A stretch of DNA of 64,000 bases, taken from an uncultured Bacteroides sp. (GTDB lineage: Bacteria > Bacteroidota > Bacteroidia > Bacteroidales > Bacteroidaceae). Location: the NCBI RefSeq assembly GCF_963675905.1, contig NZ_OY780936.1, forward strand, positions 620,001 through 684,000, given 5' to 3'. The notes under the pieces were generated by a model. That model was not told the DNA's origin and ran no database searches. It was given only the letters and a program-made list of their open reading frames with translations. The position numbers and the translations under genes were made by a program. This document shows positions 45,173 to 53,665 of this stretch, piece by piece (position 1 is the stretch's first letter; every line of letters begins with the position of its first letter).

Positions 45173-46114
45173 ATGAAAAAATTATTCGCTTTTTCTTTTC
45201 TGTTTTTATTTACCGTAACATTTCTTCATGCAAGGGGGAAAACATATCTATTTTCATACTTCACAGGCAATAGTGAAGATGGGCTTCATCTGGCTTATAG
45301 TTATGACGGATTAACATGGAACGCTCTGAAAGATGGAAAGTCATTTTTATCGGCTACAGTTGGCAAAGATAAATTAATGAGAGATCCAAGCATTTGTCAG
45401 GCACCCGATGGAACTTTTCACATGGTGTGGACTTCCAGTTGGACAGACCGTATTATTGGTTATTCTTCTTCAAAAGATTTGATTAATTGGTCGGAACAAA
45501 AAGCTATTCCGGTAATGATGCACGAACCTACTGCTCACAATTGCTGGGCGCCGGAATTATTTTATGATGAACCTTCGAATACTTATTATATTTTCTGGGC
45601 TACTACTATTCCTGGCAGGCATAAAGAAGTGCAGACCAGTGCAAGTGAAAATGGATTGAATCACCGCATTTACTATGTTACAACCAAAGATTTTGAAACA
45701 TTTTCGGAAACAAAGATGTTCTTTGACCCTGATTTTAGCGTGATTGATGCTGCTATTGTGAAGGATAAGAATAAAGAGTTGATAATGGTTGTGAAGAACG
45801 AAAATTCCAATCCTCCCGAAAAGAATCTGCGCATAACTAAAACAAAAAATATTCAGGACGGATTTCCTGTAGAAGTATCGACTCCTATTACCGGCGATTA
45901 TTGGGCAGAAGGGCCTTCTCCACTATTGGTAGGCGATTATTTATATGTTTACTTCGATAAATATCGCAACCATAAATATGGTGCGGTACGTACGAAAGAC
46001 CGTATTCACTGGGAAGATGTGTCGGATGAAGTTACATTCCCGAAAGGAACCCGTCACGGAACAGCATTCCCGGTTAAAAAATCGGTTTTGAAGAAGCTTT
46101 TGAAAGAAAATTGA
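45173..46114 (+). CDS. Secreted GH43-like five-bladed propeller glycosidase
   Basis: A 313-residue exported protein (signal peptide ending FLHA). The propeller pattern is clear, with LMRDPSICQAPDGTFHMVW, NCWAPELFYDEPSNTYYIFW, SVIDAAIVKD and YWAEGPSPLL, holding the Asp and Glu candidates of GH43-type sites. The substrate may be an arabinan or galactan side chain of pectin. It starts a plus-strand pair with GH42, 16 bp apart. Confidence 0.82.
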   Translation: MKKLFAFSFLFLFTVTFLHARGKTYLFSYFTGNSEDGLHLAYSYDGLTWNALKDGKSFLSATVGKDKLMRDPSICQAPDGTFHMVWTSSWTDRIIGYSSSKDLINWSEQKAIPVMMHEPTAHNCWAPELFYDEPSNTYYIFWATTIPGRHKEVQTSASENGLNHRIYYVTTKDFETFSETKMFFDPDFSVIDAAIVKDKNKELIMVVKNENSNPPEKNLRITKTKNIQDGFPVEVSTPITGDYWAEGPSPLLVGDYLYVYFDKYRNHKYGAVRTKDRIHWEDVSDEVTFPKGTRHGTAFPVKKSVLKKLLKEN

Positions 46115-46130
46115 TTTAAATAATAATACT

Positions 46131-48206
46131 ATGAAAAGATTTTGTTTACTCTCATTCTGTTTGTGTGCGAGCATTCTTTTCTCGTTCTCACAGAATAAAA
46201 AGTCATGGTTCTCTGACAAAGATCTCACTCAGACAGGAGTTTATTATTATCCTGAACATTGGAACGAAAGTCAGTGGGAGAGAGATTTTAAGCAAATGCA
46301 CGATCTGGGCTTTGAGTTTACTCACTTTGCCGAATTTGCCTGGGCACAACTGGAACCTGAAGAAGGAAAATACGATTTTGCATGGCTCGACAGAGCTGTT
46401 GCTTTGGCTGCCAAGTATAAGCTTAAAGTTGTAATGTGTACTTCTACTGCAACCCCTCCGGTATGGCTCAGCAGAAAATATCCTGAAATCCTTCTTAAAC
46501 AGGAAGATGGAACAGTGCTTGATCATGGTTCCCGTCAGCATGCATCTTTTGCATCTCCGCTTTACAGAGAACTTTCTTTCAAAATGATAGAGAAACTGGC
46601 TCAGCATTATGGTAATGATTTTCGAATTGTAGGTTGGCAGCTGGATAATGAACCTGCTGTTCAGTTCGATTTTAATTCAAAGGCTGAACTGCAATACCGC
46701 GATTTCCTGCGTAAGAAGTATAATGATGATATCAAAGTATTGAATGATGCCTGGGGAACAGCGTTCTGGAGTGAACAATATAGTTCATTTGATGAAATTA
46801 CGCTTCCTAAAATGCGTCAGATGTTTATGAATCATCATCAGATTCTTGATTATCGCCGTTTTGCTGCAGAACAGACAAACTCATTCCTGAATGAACAATG
46901 TTTGCTGATTAAGAAATACGCAAAAAATCAGTGGGTAACTACCAATTATATTCCAAATTACGAAGAGGGACACATTGGGGGCAGTAAGGAACTCGATTTT
47001 GTATCTTACACCCGCTACATGGTTTATGGAGACAATGAAGGCATAGGCAGAAGAGGATACCGTGTGGGAAATCCCCTACGTATAGCTTATGCAAATGATT
47101 TTTTCCGTCCGGAAAACGGAACTTATGGAGTGATGGAACTTCAGCCTGGCCAAGTAAACTGGGGAGGAATTAATCCTCAGCCACTTCCGGGAGCAGTCCG
47201 ACTTTGGTTATGGAGCGTATTTGCCGGAGGTAGTGATTTTGTTTGCACCTACCGTTACCGCCAACCTTTGTATGGAACAGAACAATATCACTACGGAATA
47301 GTTGGAACAGACGGAGTAACTGTAACTCCCGGTGGAAAAGAATATCAGCAATTTATGCAGGAAGTAAAGCAATTGCGTAAAGAGTACTCTCCACGAGAAA
47401 ATAAGCCGAAGGAGTATATCGCACGTAAGACTGCTATTCTTTACAATTATGATAATTCATGGAGCATGGAACGCCAGAAACAGAACCAGACATGGAATAC
47501 GATGGCTCATGTAGAGAAATACTATCGCCAGTTGAAAGCCTTTGGTGCACCTGTTGATTTTATTACTGAAGACAAGGATTTCAGTGCATATCCTGTGATG
47601 ATAGCCCCTGCTTATCAGTTGGTTGATGATGCTTTGATTGCCCGTTGGACTGAATATGTAAAGAATGGTGGTAACCTGATACTTACTTGCCGCACCGGAC
47701 ATAAAGATCGTAATGGAAGATTGTTTGAAGCACCATTCCGTTCTAAAATTGATAATTTGGCCGGCAATAAAATGGATTTTTATGACCTGCTTTTACCCCA
47801 AGATCCGGGGACTGTTGCGATGGATGGCAAAAACTATTCATGGAACACCTGGGGAGAAATGTTGATTCCCGACAAAGATACTGAGGTGTGGGCTAATTAT
47901 ACCGGCGAATTCTATGAGGGCAAACCTGCTATAACCATGCGTCATCTGGGCAAAGGAACTGTAACTTACGTTGGTGTTGATTCAAAAGACGGTTCACTGG
48001 AGAAAGATGTGCTTACAAAGCTGTATGCAACATTGAATATTCCTGTAATGGACCTACCTTATGGAGTGACCATGGAATATAGAAACGGATTGGGTATAGT
48101 ACTTAACTATTCTGATAAGCCTTATGAATTTCAATTACCAAAAGGAAGTAAAGTGCTGATTGGTGAAACAATAATTCCTACTGCTGGTGTTTTAGTATTT
48201 AAGTAG
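46131..48206 (+). CDS. Secreted GH42 beta-galactosidase
   Basis: At 691 residues it has the standard GH42 architecture. After a signal peptide (about 1-20) comes the barrel start TGVYYYPEHWNESQWERDF and TATPPVWLSRKYPE. The acid/base Glu lies in GWQLDNEPA (about residue 174), and the nucleophile Glu is in GVMELQPGQVNWG (about 336). A glutaminase-like trimerization domain (about 430-630) and a small C-terminal domain follow. Together with GH2 and GH43 it probably removes galactose-containing side chains from rhamnogalacturonan-I. A strong terminator follows. Confidence 0.92.
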   Translation: MKRFCLLSFCLCASILFSFSQNKKSWFSDKDLTQTGVYYYPEHWNESQWERDFKQMHDLGFEFTHFAEFAWAQLEPEEGKYDFAWLDRAVALAAKYKLKVVMCTSTATPPVWLSRKYPEILLKQEDGTVLDHGSRQHASFASPLYRELSFKMIEKLAQHYGNDFRIVGWQLDNEPAVQFDFNSKAELQYRDFLRKKYNDDIKVLNDAWGTAFWSEQYSSFDEITLPKMRQMFMNHHQILDYRRFAAEQTNSFLNEQCLLIKKYAKNQWVTTNYIPNYEEGHIGGSKELDFVSYTRYMVYGDNEGIGRRGYRVGNPLRIAYANDFFRPENGTYGVMELQPGQVNWGGINPQPLPGAVRLWLWSVFAGGSDFVCTYRYRQPLYGTEQYHYGIVGTDGVTVTPGGKEYQQFMQEVKQLRKEYSPRENKPKEYIARKTAILYNYDNSWSMERQKQNQTWNTMAHVEKYYRQLKAFGAPVDFITEDKDFSAYPVMIAPAYQLVDDALIARWTEYVKNGGNLILTCRTGHKDRNGRLFEAPFRSKIDNLAGNKMDFYDLLLPQDPGTVAMDGKNYSWNTWGEMLIPDKDTEVWANYTGEFYEGKPAITMRHLGKGTVTYVGVDSKDGSLEKDVLTKLYATLNIPVMDLPYGVTMEYRNGLGIVLNYSDKPYEFQLPKGSKVLIGETIIPTAGVLVFK

Positions 48207-48229
48207 ACATACAATACAGACTTGAAAAG

Positions 48230-48265
48230 AAGGGTGAATTGCTTATGTGATTTTCACCCTTTTTT
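48230..48265 (+). terminator. Intrinsic terminator after GH42
   Basis: AAGGGTGAA (48230-48238) pairs with TTCACCCTT (48253-48261), followed by a T-run. Confidence 0.8.
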
Positions 48266-48328
48266 AATTGTATCATGCATGATTAAAATCAGATCACTTT
48301 TCTACTGTAAAATACAAAAAACAGTTTC

Positions 48329-48861
48329 AACCCTCACTCCCTCACTTTTTTACACAATAAGCTAAATAACAATTAATTAGAAGGTGAGGGTAGCGATTTG
48401 AACCCTCACCAAACCCTCACCAAAGGCATCAACCCTCACCTTTTGGATCACAATCTGCAAATTTCAGTTTTAATAATTTTTGAGCAAAAATATAGGTTAA
48501 ACTAGATCGTTTTTGAATAAAAATAGCTCGAAAAGGTGATGGATGAACCAAAAAGTGATGGTTTGGTGAGGGTTCAAAATGCTACCCTCACCAAGTAATA
48601 TGCTATTTATTAATACCTTGCAAGAAAAGGTGAGAGAGTTAGGGTTGATTTTTTTCTGTAAGATAGCGTAAATGTACAATGTAAAAACATCCCGCCTGTC
48701 TTTTTTAAAACGTAACCGGATGTTGAACAAACTCCCGTCGGCTTTTAAAAAAAACAGGCGGGAGTTTTAACCTTTCCTTGGATTGAGTTTACAGTTTCTG
48801 TGGTTATTACTAGAACTGATCTAAAATATTTGTCTTATTCCTAAGCCGGCTTGGCATTAAA
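48329..48861 (-). repeat. Long non-coding palindromic repeat element, copy B
   Basis: This is copy A in the opposite orientation. Read on the minus strand, it starts with the same 55-bp block (48820-48766), then two GC-rich hairpins (arms CGGGAG.. and ACATCC/GGATGT), then a long palindrome. At least eight CCCTCAC-type words pair concentrically around 48487/48488: 48331 with 48638, 48339 with 48630, 48384 with 48585, 48403 with 48566, 48414 with 48555, and 48433 with 48536. The segments 48397-48413 and 48562-48578 are a perfect 17-bp inverted repeat. The outer word-to-word span is 314 bp, as in copy A. No convincing coding frame is present, and the function is unknown. Confidence 0.8.
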
Positions 48862-48945
48862 TGTTTTATTTCAAAATTCGGTTTACATTATTTAAATGGG
48901 TAATGTAGAACGGAAGTGGTGGTGTTGACCTTTACTTGAATCGGT

Positions 48946-49028
48946 TATTTATTCACCATTGATTTTTATTTATAGGACAATAAATCTTGTTTATTGGAGA
49001 ATGGATTTGTTTTATTCATCAATAAAAA
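48946..49028. repeat. Two direct copies of the 36-bp repeat unit
   Basis: Two consecutive units, TTTATTCACCATTGATTTTT... and TTTATTGGAGAATGGATTTG..., match the family at 34090-34168 and inside copy A. They lie about 85 bp beyond copy B in the convergent gap before the GH105 gene. Confidence 0.65.
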
Positions 49029-49133
49029 AAGAGGAAAAATCTCACGATTGTTCCTCTCTGTCATCTAATCTAATAATCTAATAAATTAATAATCAATCAC
49101 TGATTATTTCAACTTTAACACTAATGAATCTAA

Positions 49134-50258
49134 TTATTTAAGTTTGTAAACTTCAGTTCCTGCTAAAATAAAGCAACCTATACCGTAATCTTCAAAATCG
49201 GGAGCATGATCGTAAGTTACAGGTTGTCCGTCTTTAGGTTCTTTACCTGTTCCCTGAACATAACCAAGGAAACCATTAGGATGAACAGCATCTTTAACCA
49301 TTGCATTCCAGGCTTTTACTACTATAGGAAGATATTCAGTTCTATTCAGATAACCATTATTAATACCCCATGCCATTCCATAAACAAAGAGCGATGTTCC
49401 CGAAGTTTCTTTTCCTCCGAAGTTTGATGGATCGAGCAGACTGGCATTCCAGAATCCATCTTCGCGCTGACATTTCTTTAAAGCTTTACTCATTGCTAAA
49501 AAGTCGTTCATATAATCCTGTCGGTGAGTTTCGTTAGCCGGAATTTCATTCATTACACGTACCAATGCAGCATATACCCAGCCATTACCTCTTGACCAGT
49601 AACAATTAGCTCCGTTAGGCTCTTTATAAGGAGGAACAAAGTCTTTATCTCTCCACCATAAGCCTTCTTTAGCATTATACAATCCGTTTACTCCATGTTT
49701 GTTGCGGCTGTACGAATACATATCCCACATTTTATTGAAATATTTCTGTTCTTTATACGTATTGCCAAGCTTAGCTAAAATAGGCATGCCCATCTGAATG
49801 GCATCAATCCACGACCAGTCATCATTTTGTGGAGTATTAACCAGCATGTCCATTGTTATCTTTATATTTTTAATTTTCTCAGGAGAAGGGCAGATATTAT
49901 ATAAATCAATATAAGTTTGTCCGCAGCACTGGTCGTCGGCGTTTCTGGTTGTATTTCCATATCTTGGACTCCATTTGTGGAAAGATGCCCATGTGTATGC
50001 ATAATCATAATAATCCTCGCGTGGGTATATTTTATGCAGTTCCATTAACCCTTCATAATATACAGCACGAGTCCAGAGGTTACTGGATCTTAATTTCCCA
50101 ACATAAGTAGGGGTGGTGCAGTCTGCATACTTCTTCATGAAATAATCGTTCACCAGCATTGTTGTTTTCAGAGTTTCTTTCTGATCAGGAACCGTTTGAG
50201 CCGGTGTGTGAACCGATGCTAATCCAAGTAGTAATATTGAAACCAATATTTTCTTCAT
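49134..50258 (-). CDS. GH105 unsaturated rhamnogalacturonyl hydrolase
   Basis: A 374-residue exported (alpha/alpha)6-barrel enzyme (signal peptide ending HTPAQ). Signature segments are DDQCCGQTYIDLY, WSWIDAIQMGMPILAKLG with the catalytic Asp, CYWSRGNGWVYAALV and KETSGTSLFVYGMAWGI. GH105 removes the terminal 4,5-unsaturated galacturonate left by rhamnogalacturonan lyases such as the PL11 enzyme at 51782. It is a single minus-strand gene divergent from CE12/PL11. Confidence 0.9.
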   Translation of the reverse strand: MKKILVSILLLGLASVHTPAQTVPDQKETLKTTMLVNDYFMKKYADCTTPTYVGKLRSSNLWTRAVYYEGLMELHKIYPREDYYDYAYTWASFHKWSPRYGNTTRNADDQCCGQTYIDLYNICPSPEKIKNIKITMDMLVNTPQNDDWSWIDAIQMGMPILAKLGNTYKEQKYFNKMWDMYSYSRNKHGVNGLYNAKEGLWWRDKDFVPPYKEPNGANCYWSRGNGWVYAALVRVMNEIPANETHRQDYMNDFLAMSKALKKCQREDGFWNASLLDPSNFGGKETSGTSLFVYGMAWGINNGYLNRTEYLPIVVKAWNAMVKDAVHPNGFLGYVQGTGKEPKDGQPVTYDHAPDFEDYGIGCFILAGTEVYKLK

Positions 50259-50781
50259 ATATATAAATTTTTATGTTATAATAATATTGAAAAAAAATGT
50301 TTGTATAATTATGTAAGCAAAAATAGACTTAATTATTAAGTCTTTAAATGGAATATTATACGAATATATCTAAAAGAATTCATTTATGAATAAAAAATGA
50401 GTATACATTGGTGATTATTCAATCAGTCTTTTAAAATCAATTTTTATAAAAGATTTAACATATTGTTTATATGTTTTATTTGTTAATGATTGTTGGCAAA
50501 GAATAATACCTTTAATTATTTCTGTATTTAATCAATCTCTATCGTAATATTTGCTTTTTCCCTTGTGCTTCTTTCTATTGATAATAGCCATTTATTCCAT
50601 CTGTTTGTACTAATTTACATTTTTGGTGATTTTAAAAAGCCTTAACTTTGCCTATGTTATGTAAAGAAAGTGGTGATTACTGTTTCGCTGTTTTATTAGT
50701 CGAGATTTTATATTGTTAACCAGAATATGGAAAGAGCTACTTCTGCACAGATTATATATAAATAATATATATCGCAATATT
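50259..50781. promoter_or_regulatory. Divergent intergenic region between GH105 and the CE12/PL11 genes
   Basis: About 520 AT-rich bases without a convincing gene. TAACTTTG at 50643-50650 fits a plus-strand -7 box; the best upstream TTTG (50623-50626) is only 16 bp away. No clear operator or hairpin was found. Confidence 0.4.
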
Positions 50782-51516
50782 ATGAAAAGAATTTTATTAC
50801 TTATTTTAATCCCTGTATTACTTAGTTTTCAAAGTGTACCAAATAAAGTGCGTATTTATATTGCTGGTGATTCAACAGCGCAGTCATATGATACAACAAA
50901 AACCTTGCAGAGAGGTTGGGGGCAATTCTTATCTCTGTATTTTAATGATAAGGTCGAAGTGGTTAATAAGGCAAAAGCTGGAAGAAGTACAAAGTCTTTC
51001 CAGGATGAAGGACGATGGACTGAAATTGTTTCGACTATAAGAAAAGGCGACTGGGTAATTATTCAATTCGGACATAATGATACTTCCAATAAACCCGAAC
51101 GCCATGCTTCTCCCGAAGACTTCAAAAATAACCTCATTAAGTTTATTACAGATGTTCGTCAGAAGAAGGCAAATCCAATACTTCTCACTCCTGTAGTTAT
51201 GCGGACATTTAAAGATGGAGTTTTAGTAGACGATCGCCTCAAGCAATATCCGGGTATTACGCGTGAAGTTGCAAAAGAATATAATGTGCCTTTGATTGAT
51301 GTTAACCAAAAAACAAGAGACCTTATATTAAAGTTGGGGGATGAAAAATCAAAGCCTCTTTACATGTGGCTTGAACCCGGAGTTGATTCCTCAAAACCCG
51401 ATGGATCTAAAGATGATACTCATTCTTTAGAGGCAGGAGCTATGCAAATAGCAAAATTTGTGGCTGAAGGAATTAAGGATTTGAAATTAAAAGGATTATG
51501 TAATCACATGAAATAG
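50782..51516 (+). CDS. Rhamnogalacturonan acetylesterase (CE12, SGNH)
   Basis: The natural start is ATG 50782 (MKRILLLILIPVLLSF), 244 residues; the frame is open 23 codons further. It shows the nucleophile Ser in YIAGDSTAQSYD, the block II Gly in AKAGRST, IQFGHNDTSN, and Asp and His in KDDTHSLEAGA. This is a single-domain secreted CE12. It is the second of three CE12 modules in the cluster, which implies heavy use of acetylated substrate. PL11 follows after a 265-bp gap with no visible feature beyond AT-rich sequence. Confidence 0.9.
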   Translation: MKRILLLILIPVLLSFQSVPNKVRIYIAGDSTAQSYDTTKTLQRGWGQFLSLYFNDKVEVVNKAKAGRSTKSFQDEGRWTEIVSTIRKGDWVIIQFGHNDTSNKPERHASPEDFKNNLIKFITDVRQKKANPILLTPVVMRTFKDGVLVDDRLKQYPGITREVAKEYNVPLIDVNQKTRDLILKLGDEKSKPLYMWLEPGVDSSKPDGSKDDTHSLEAGAMQIAKFVAEGIKDLKLKGLCNHMK

Positions 51517-51781
51517 GTTAAAACAGTCTATCCTGTAAAAAGTCCATGCAAATGCACATTCATGTAAAATAATAAAGTGAATCTGAAAGTTTAATATAAC
51601 TTTGGGGTTCATTTATTTTTTTAATGACTTAGTTTTGCTTGTTTTTACATGTATTTGTACGTAAACACATTTCCTGATATAGTAATATGAACTATTTTTG
51701 AATCCAATCATAACTTTTACTGTTAAATACTAAAACAGGAAAAAAATATAAATTGTTACCTAAAATTTAATAGAATAAATA

Positions 51782-53635
51782 ATGAAAAAAGTTCTAACAA
51801 CACTGCTTTTATTATCCTCTTTATGGATGACAGCTCAGCCTAACTATAACTTTTCTACAATGAAGCGTGAAAAGCTTGGACGAGGAATAGTTGCTGTTCG
51901 GGAAAATTCAAAGGATGTTTTTGTTTCCTGGAGATATCTTTCTTCTGATCCGATGAATGTTGGTTTTAATGTTTATCGTGATGGTATTAAATTAACTAAG
52001 GAACCTATAGTAAAAGGTACATTCTTCAGAGATTCTGATCCAAATTCCGAAAAGAGGGTTTATACTGTAAAATCAGTAATTAAGGGAAAAGAGAGTGAAG
52101 AATTATCAAGCTCATATACACTTCCTGCCAATGCACCTGTTGGCTATTTAAATATACCTCTTGACAAACCAGCTGATGGAACTACACCGGATGGTCAAAA
52201 GTATACTTATTTTCCGAATGATGCTAGTATTGGAGATGTTGACGGAGATGGCCAATATGAAATTATTTTGAAATGGGATCCTTCCAATGCTCATGATAAT
52301 GCACACAACGGATATACTGGCAATGTTTACTTTGATTGCTATCGCCTTAATGGAGAAAAACTTTGGAGAATTGATTTGGGAAAGAATATCCGTGCAGGAG
52401 CTCATTATACTCAATTTATGGTTTTTGATCTTGATGGAGATAATAAAGCTGAGGTTGTGATGAAAACCTCTGATGGAACTGTTGATGGAGTAGGGAAAGT
52501 GATAGGTAATCCTGCTGCTGATTATCGTGCGGAAAGCGGTCGCATCCTTACCGGATCTGAGTTTCTGACTGTTTTTAATGGACAGACAGGAGCTGCCATG
52601 TCTACAATTGATTATGTTCCGCAGCGTGGAGATCTAATGGGATGGGGTGATGATCATGCTAATCGTTCTGATCGATATCTGGCTTGTGTTGCATACCTTG
52701 ATGGAGTGCATCCAAGTGTGGTAATGTGCCGTGGATATTATACCCGCACAGTGCTTGCTGCTTTTGACTGGAATGGCAAAGAGTTGAAAAATCGTTGGAC
52801 CTTTGACTCAAATATACCGGGCAATGAAGGCTATGCCGGACAAGGAAATCACAATCTTCGTGTGGGTGATGTAGATGGCGATGGATGTGATGAGATTATC
52901 TACGGATCGTGTGCAATTGATAATAATGGCAAAGGTCTTTACACTACTGGAATGGGACATGGTGATGCGATGCATTTGACAGCCTTTGATCCAGCTAGTA
53001 AAGAACTTCAGGTTTGGGATTGTCATGAGAACAAACGCGATGGTTCTTCTTTCAGAGATGCGCGTACCGGAAAAGTTATTTTTCAGGAAAAGAGCTCTAT
53101 TGATGTGGGACGAGCAATGGCTGCTGATATTGATCCTTGGAATCCAGGAGTTGAAATGTGGTCACTGAAAAGTGGTGGAATACGTAATATAAAGGGAGGA
53201 ATAGTTAATAGAGACCAAAAAACACTTCCTGTAAATTCTGCCGTGTGGTGGGATGGTGATTTATTGCGTGAGCTTCTTGATAAGATTACAATTAGTAAAT
53301 ATTACTGGAATGAAGGTGAATGTCGACCTCTTTTTGTTGCCGAGGGCTGTTCCTGGAATAATGGAACAAAATCGACACCAGCTTTGCAAGGTGATATTGT
53401 TGGAGACTGGCGAGAGGAAGTTTTATTACGTACTTCAGATAATAGTGCTTTGAGATTATATGTCTCAACTATTCCTACAGAATATCGTTTCCATACATTC
53501 CTTGAAGATCCGGTTTATCGAATCAGTATTGCTACACAGAATGTGGCATATAATCAGCCAACTCAACCTGGATTCTATTTCGGTCCTGATTTAAAAGGTG
53601 TATTTAGAGGATATGATTTTAATTTGAATAAATAG
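51782..53635 (+). CDS. PL11 rhamnogalacturonan lyase
   Basis: The 617-residue secreted enzyme (signal peptide ending MTAQ) has an N-terminal fibronectin-like region (about 25-115) and an eight-bladed propeller with Ca-binding DGDG-type loops (GDVDGDGQYEIILKWDP, FDLDGDNKAEVVMKT, GDVDGDGCDEIIYGS). Family motifs YTGNVYFDCYRLNG and QGNHNLRVGDVDGDG are present. It cleaves the rhamnose-galacturonate backbone by beta-elimination, leaving unsaturated ends for the GH105 enzymes. The fusion gene follows 30 bp later. Confidence 0.93.
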   Translation: MKKVLTTLLLLSSLWMTAQPNYNFSTMKREKLGRGIVAVRENSKDVFVSWRYLSSDPMNVGFNVYRDGIKLTKEPIVKGTFFRDSDPNSEKRVYTVKSVIKGKESEELSSSYTLPANAPVGYLNIPLDKPADGTTPDGQKYTYFPNDASIGDVDGDGQYEIILKWDPSNAHDNAHNGYTGNVYFDCYRLNGEKLWRIDLGKNIRAGAHYTQFMVFDLDGDNKAEVVMKTSDGTVDGVGKVIGNPAADYRAESGRILTGSEFLTVFNGQTGAAMSTIDYVPQRGDLMGWGDDHANRSDRYLACVAYLDGVHPSVVMCRGYYTRTVLAAFDWNGKELKNRWTFDSNIPGNEGYAGQGNHNLRVGDVDGDGCDEIIYGSCAIDNNGKGLYTTGMGHGDAMHLTAFDPASKELQVWDCHENKRDGSSFRDARTGKVIFQEKSSIDVGRAMAADIDPWNPGVEMWSLKSGGIRNIKGGIVNRDQKTLPVNSAVWWDGDLLRELLDKITISKYYWNEGECRPLFVAEGCSWNNGTKSTPALQGDIVGDWREEVLLRTSDNSALRLYVSTIPTEYRFHTFLEDPVYRISIATQNVAYNQPTQPGFYFGPDLKGVFRGYDFNLNK

Positions 53636-53665
53636 TACTAATTTTATCCAAATAAAAGTTTATAC

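Noticed and set aside
48497-48730. 77-residue minus-strand ORF inside repeat copy B
   Set aside because: It spans palindrome and hairpin sequence, no counterpart frame exists in copy A, and it has no recognisable domain.
49206-49427. Plus-strand ORF antisense to the GH105 gene (and similar long antisense frames across the window)
   Set aside because: They are shadow frames of well-supported genes, with no promoter, domain or plausible composition.
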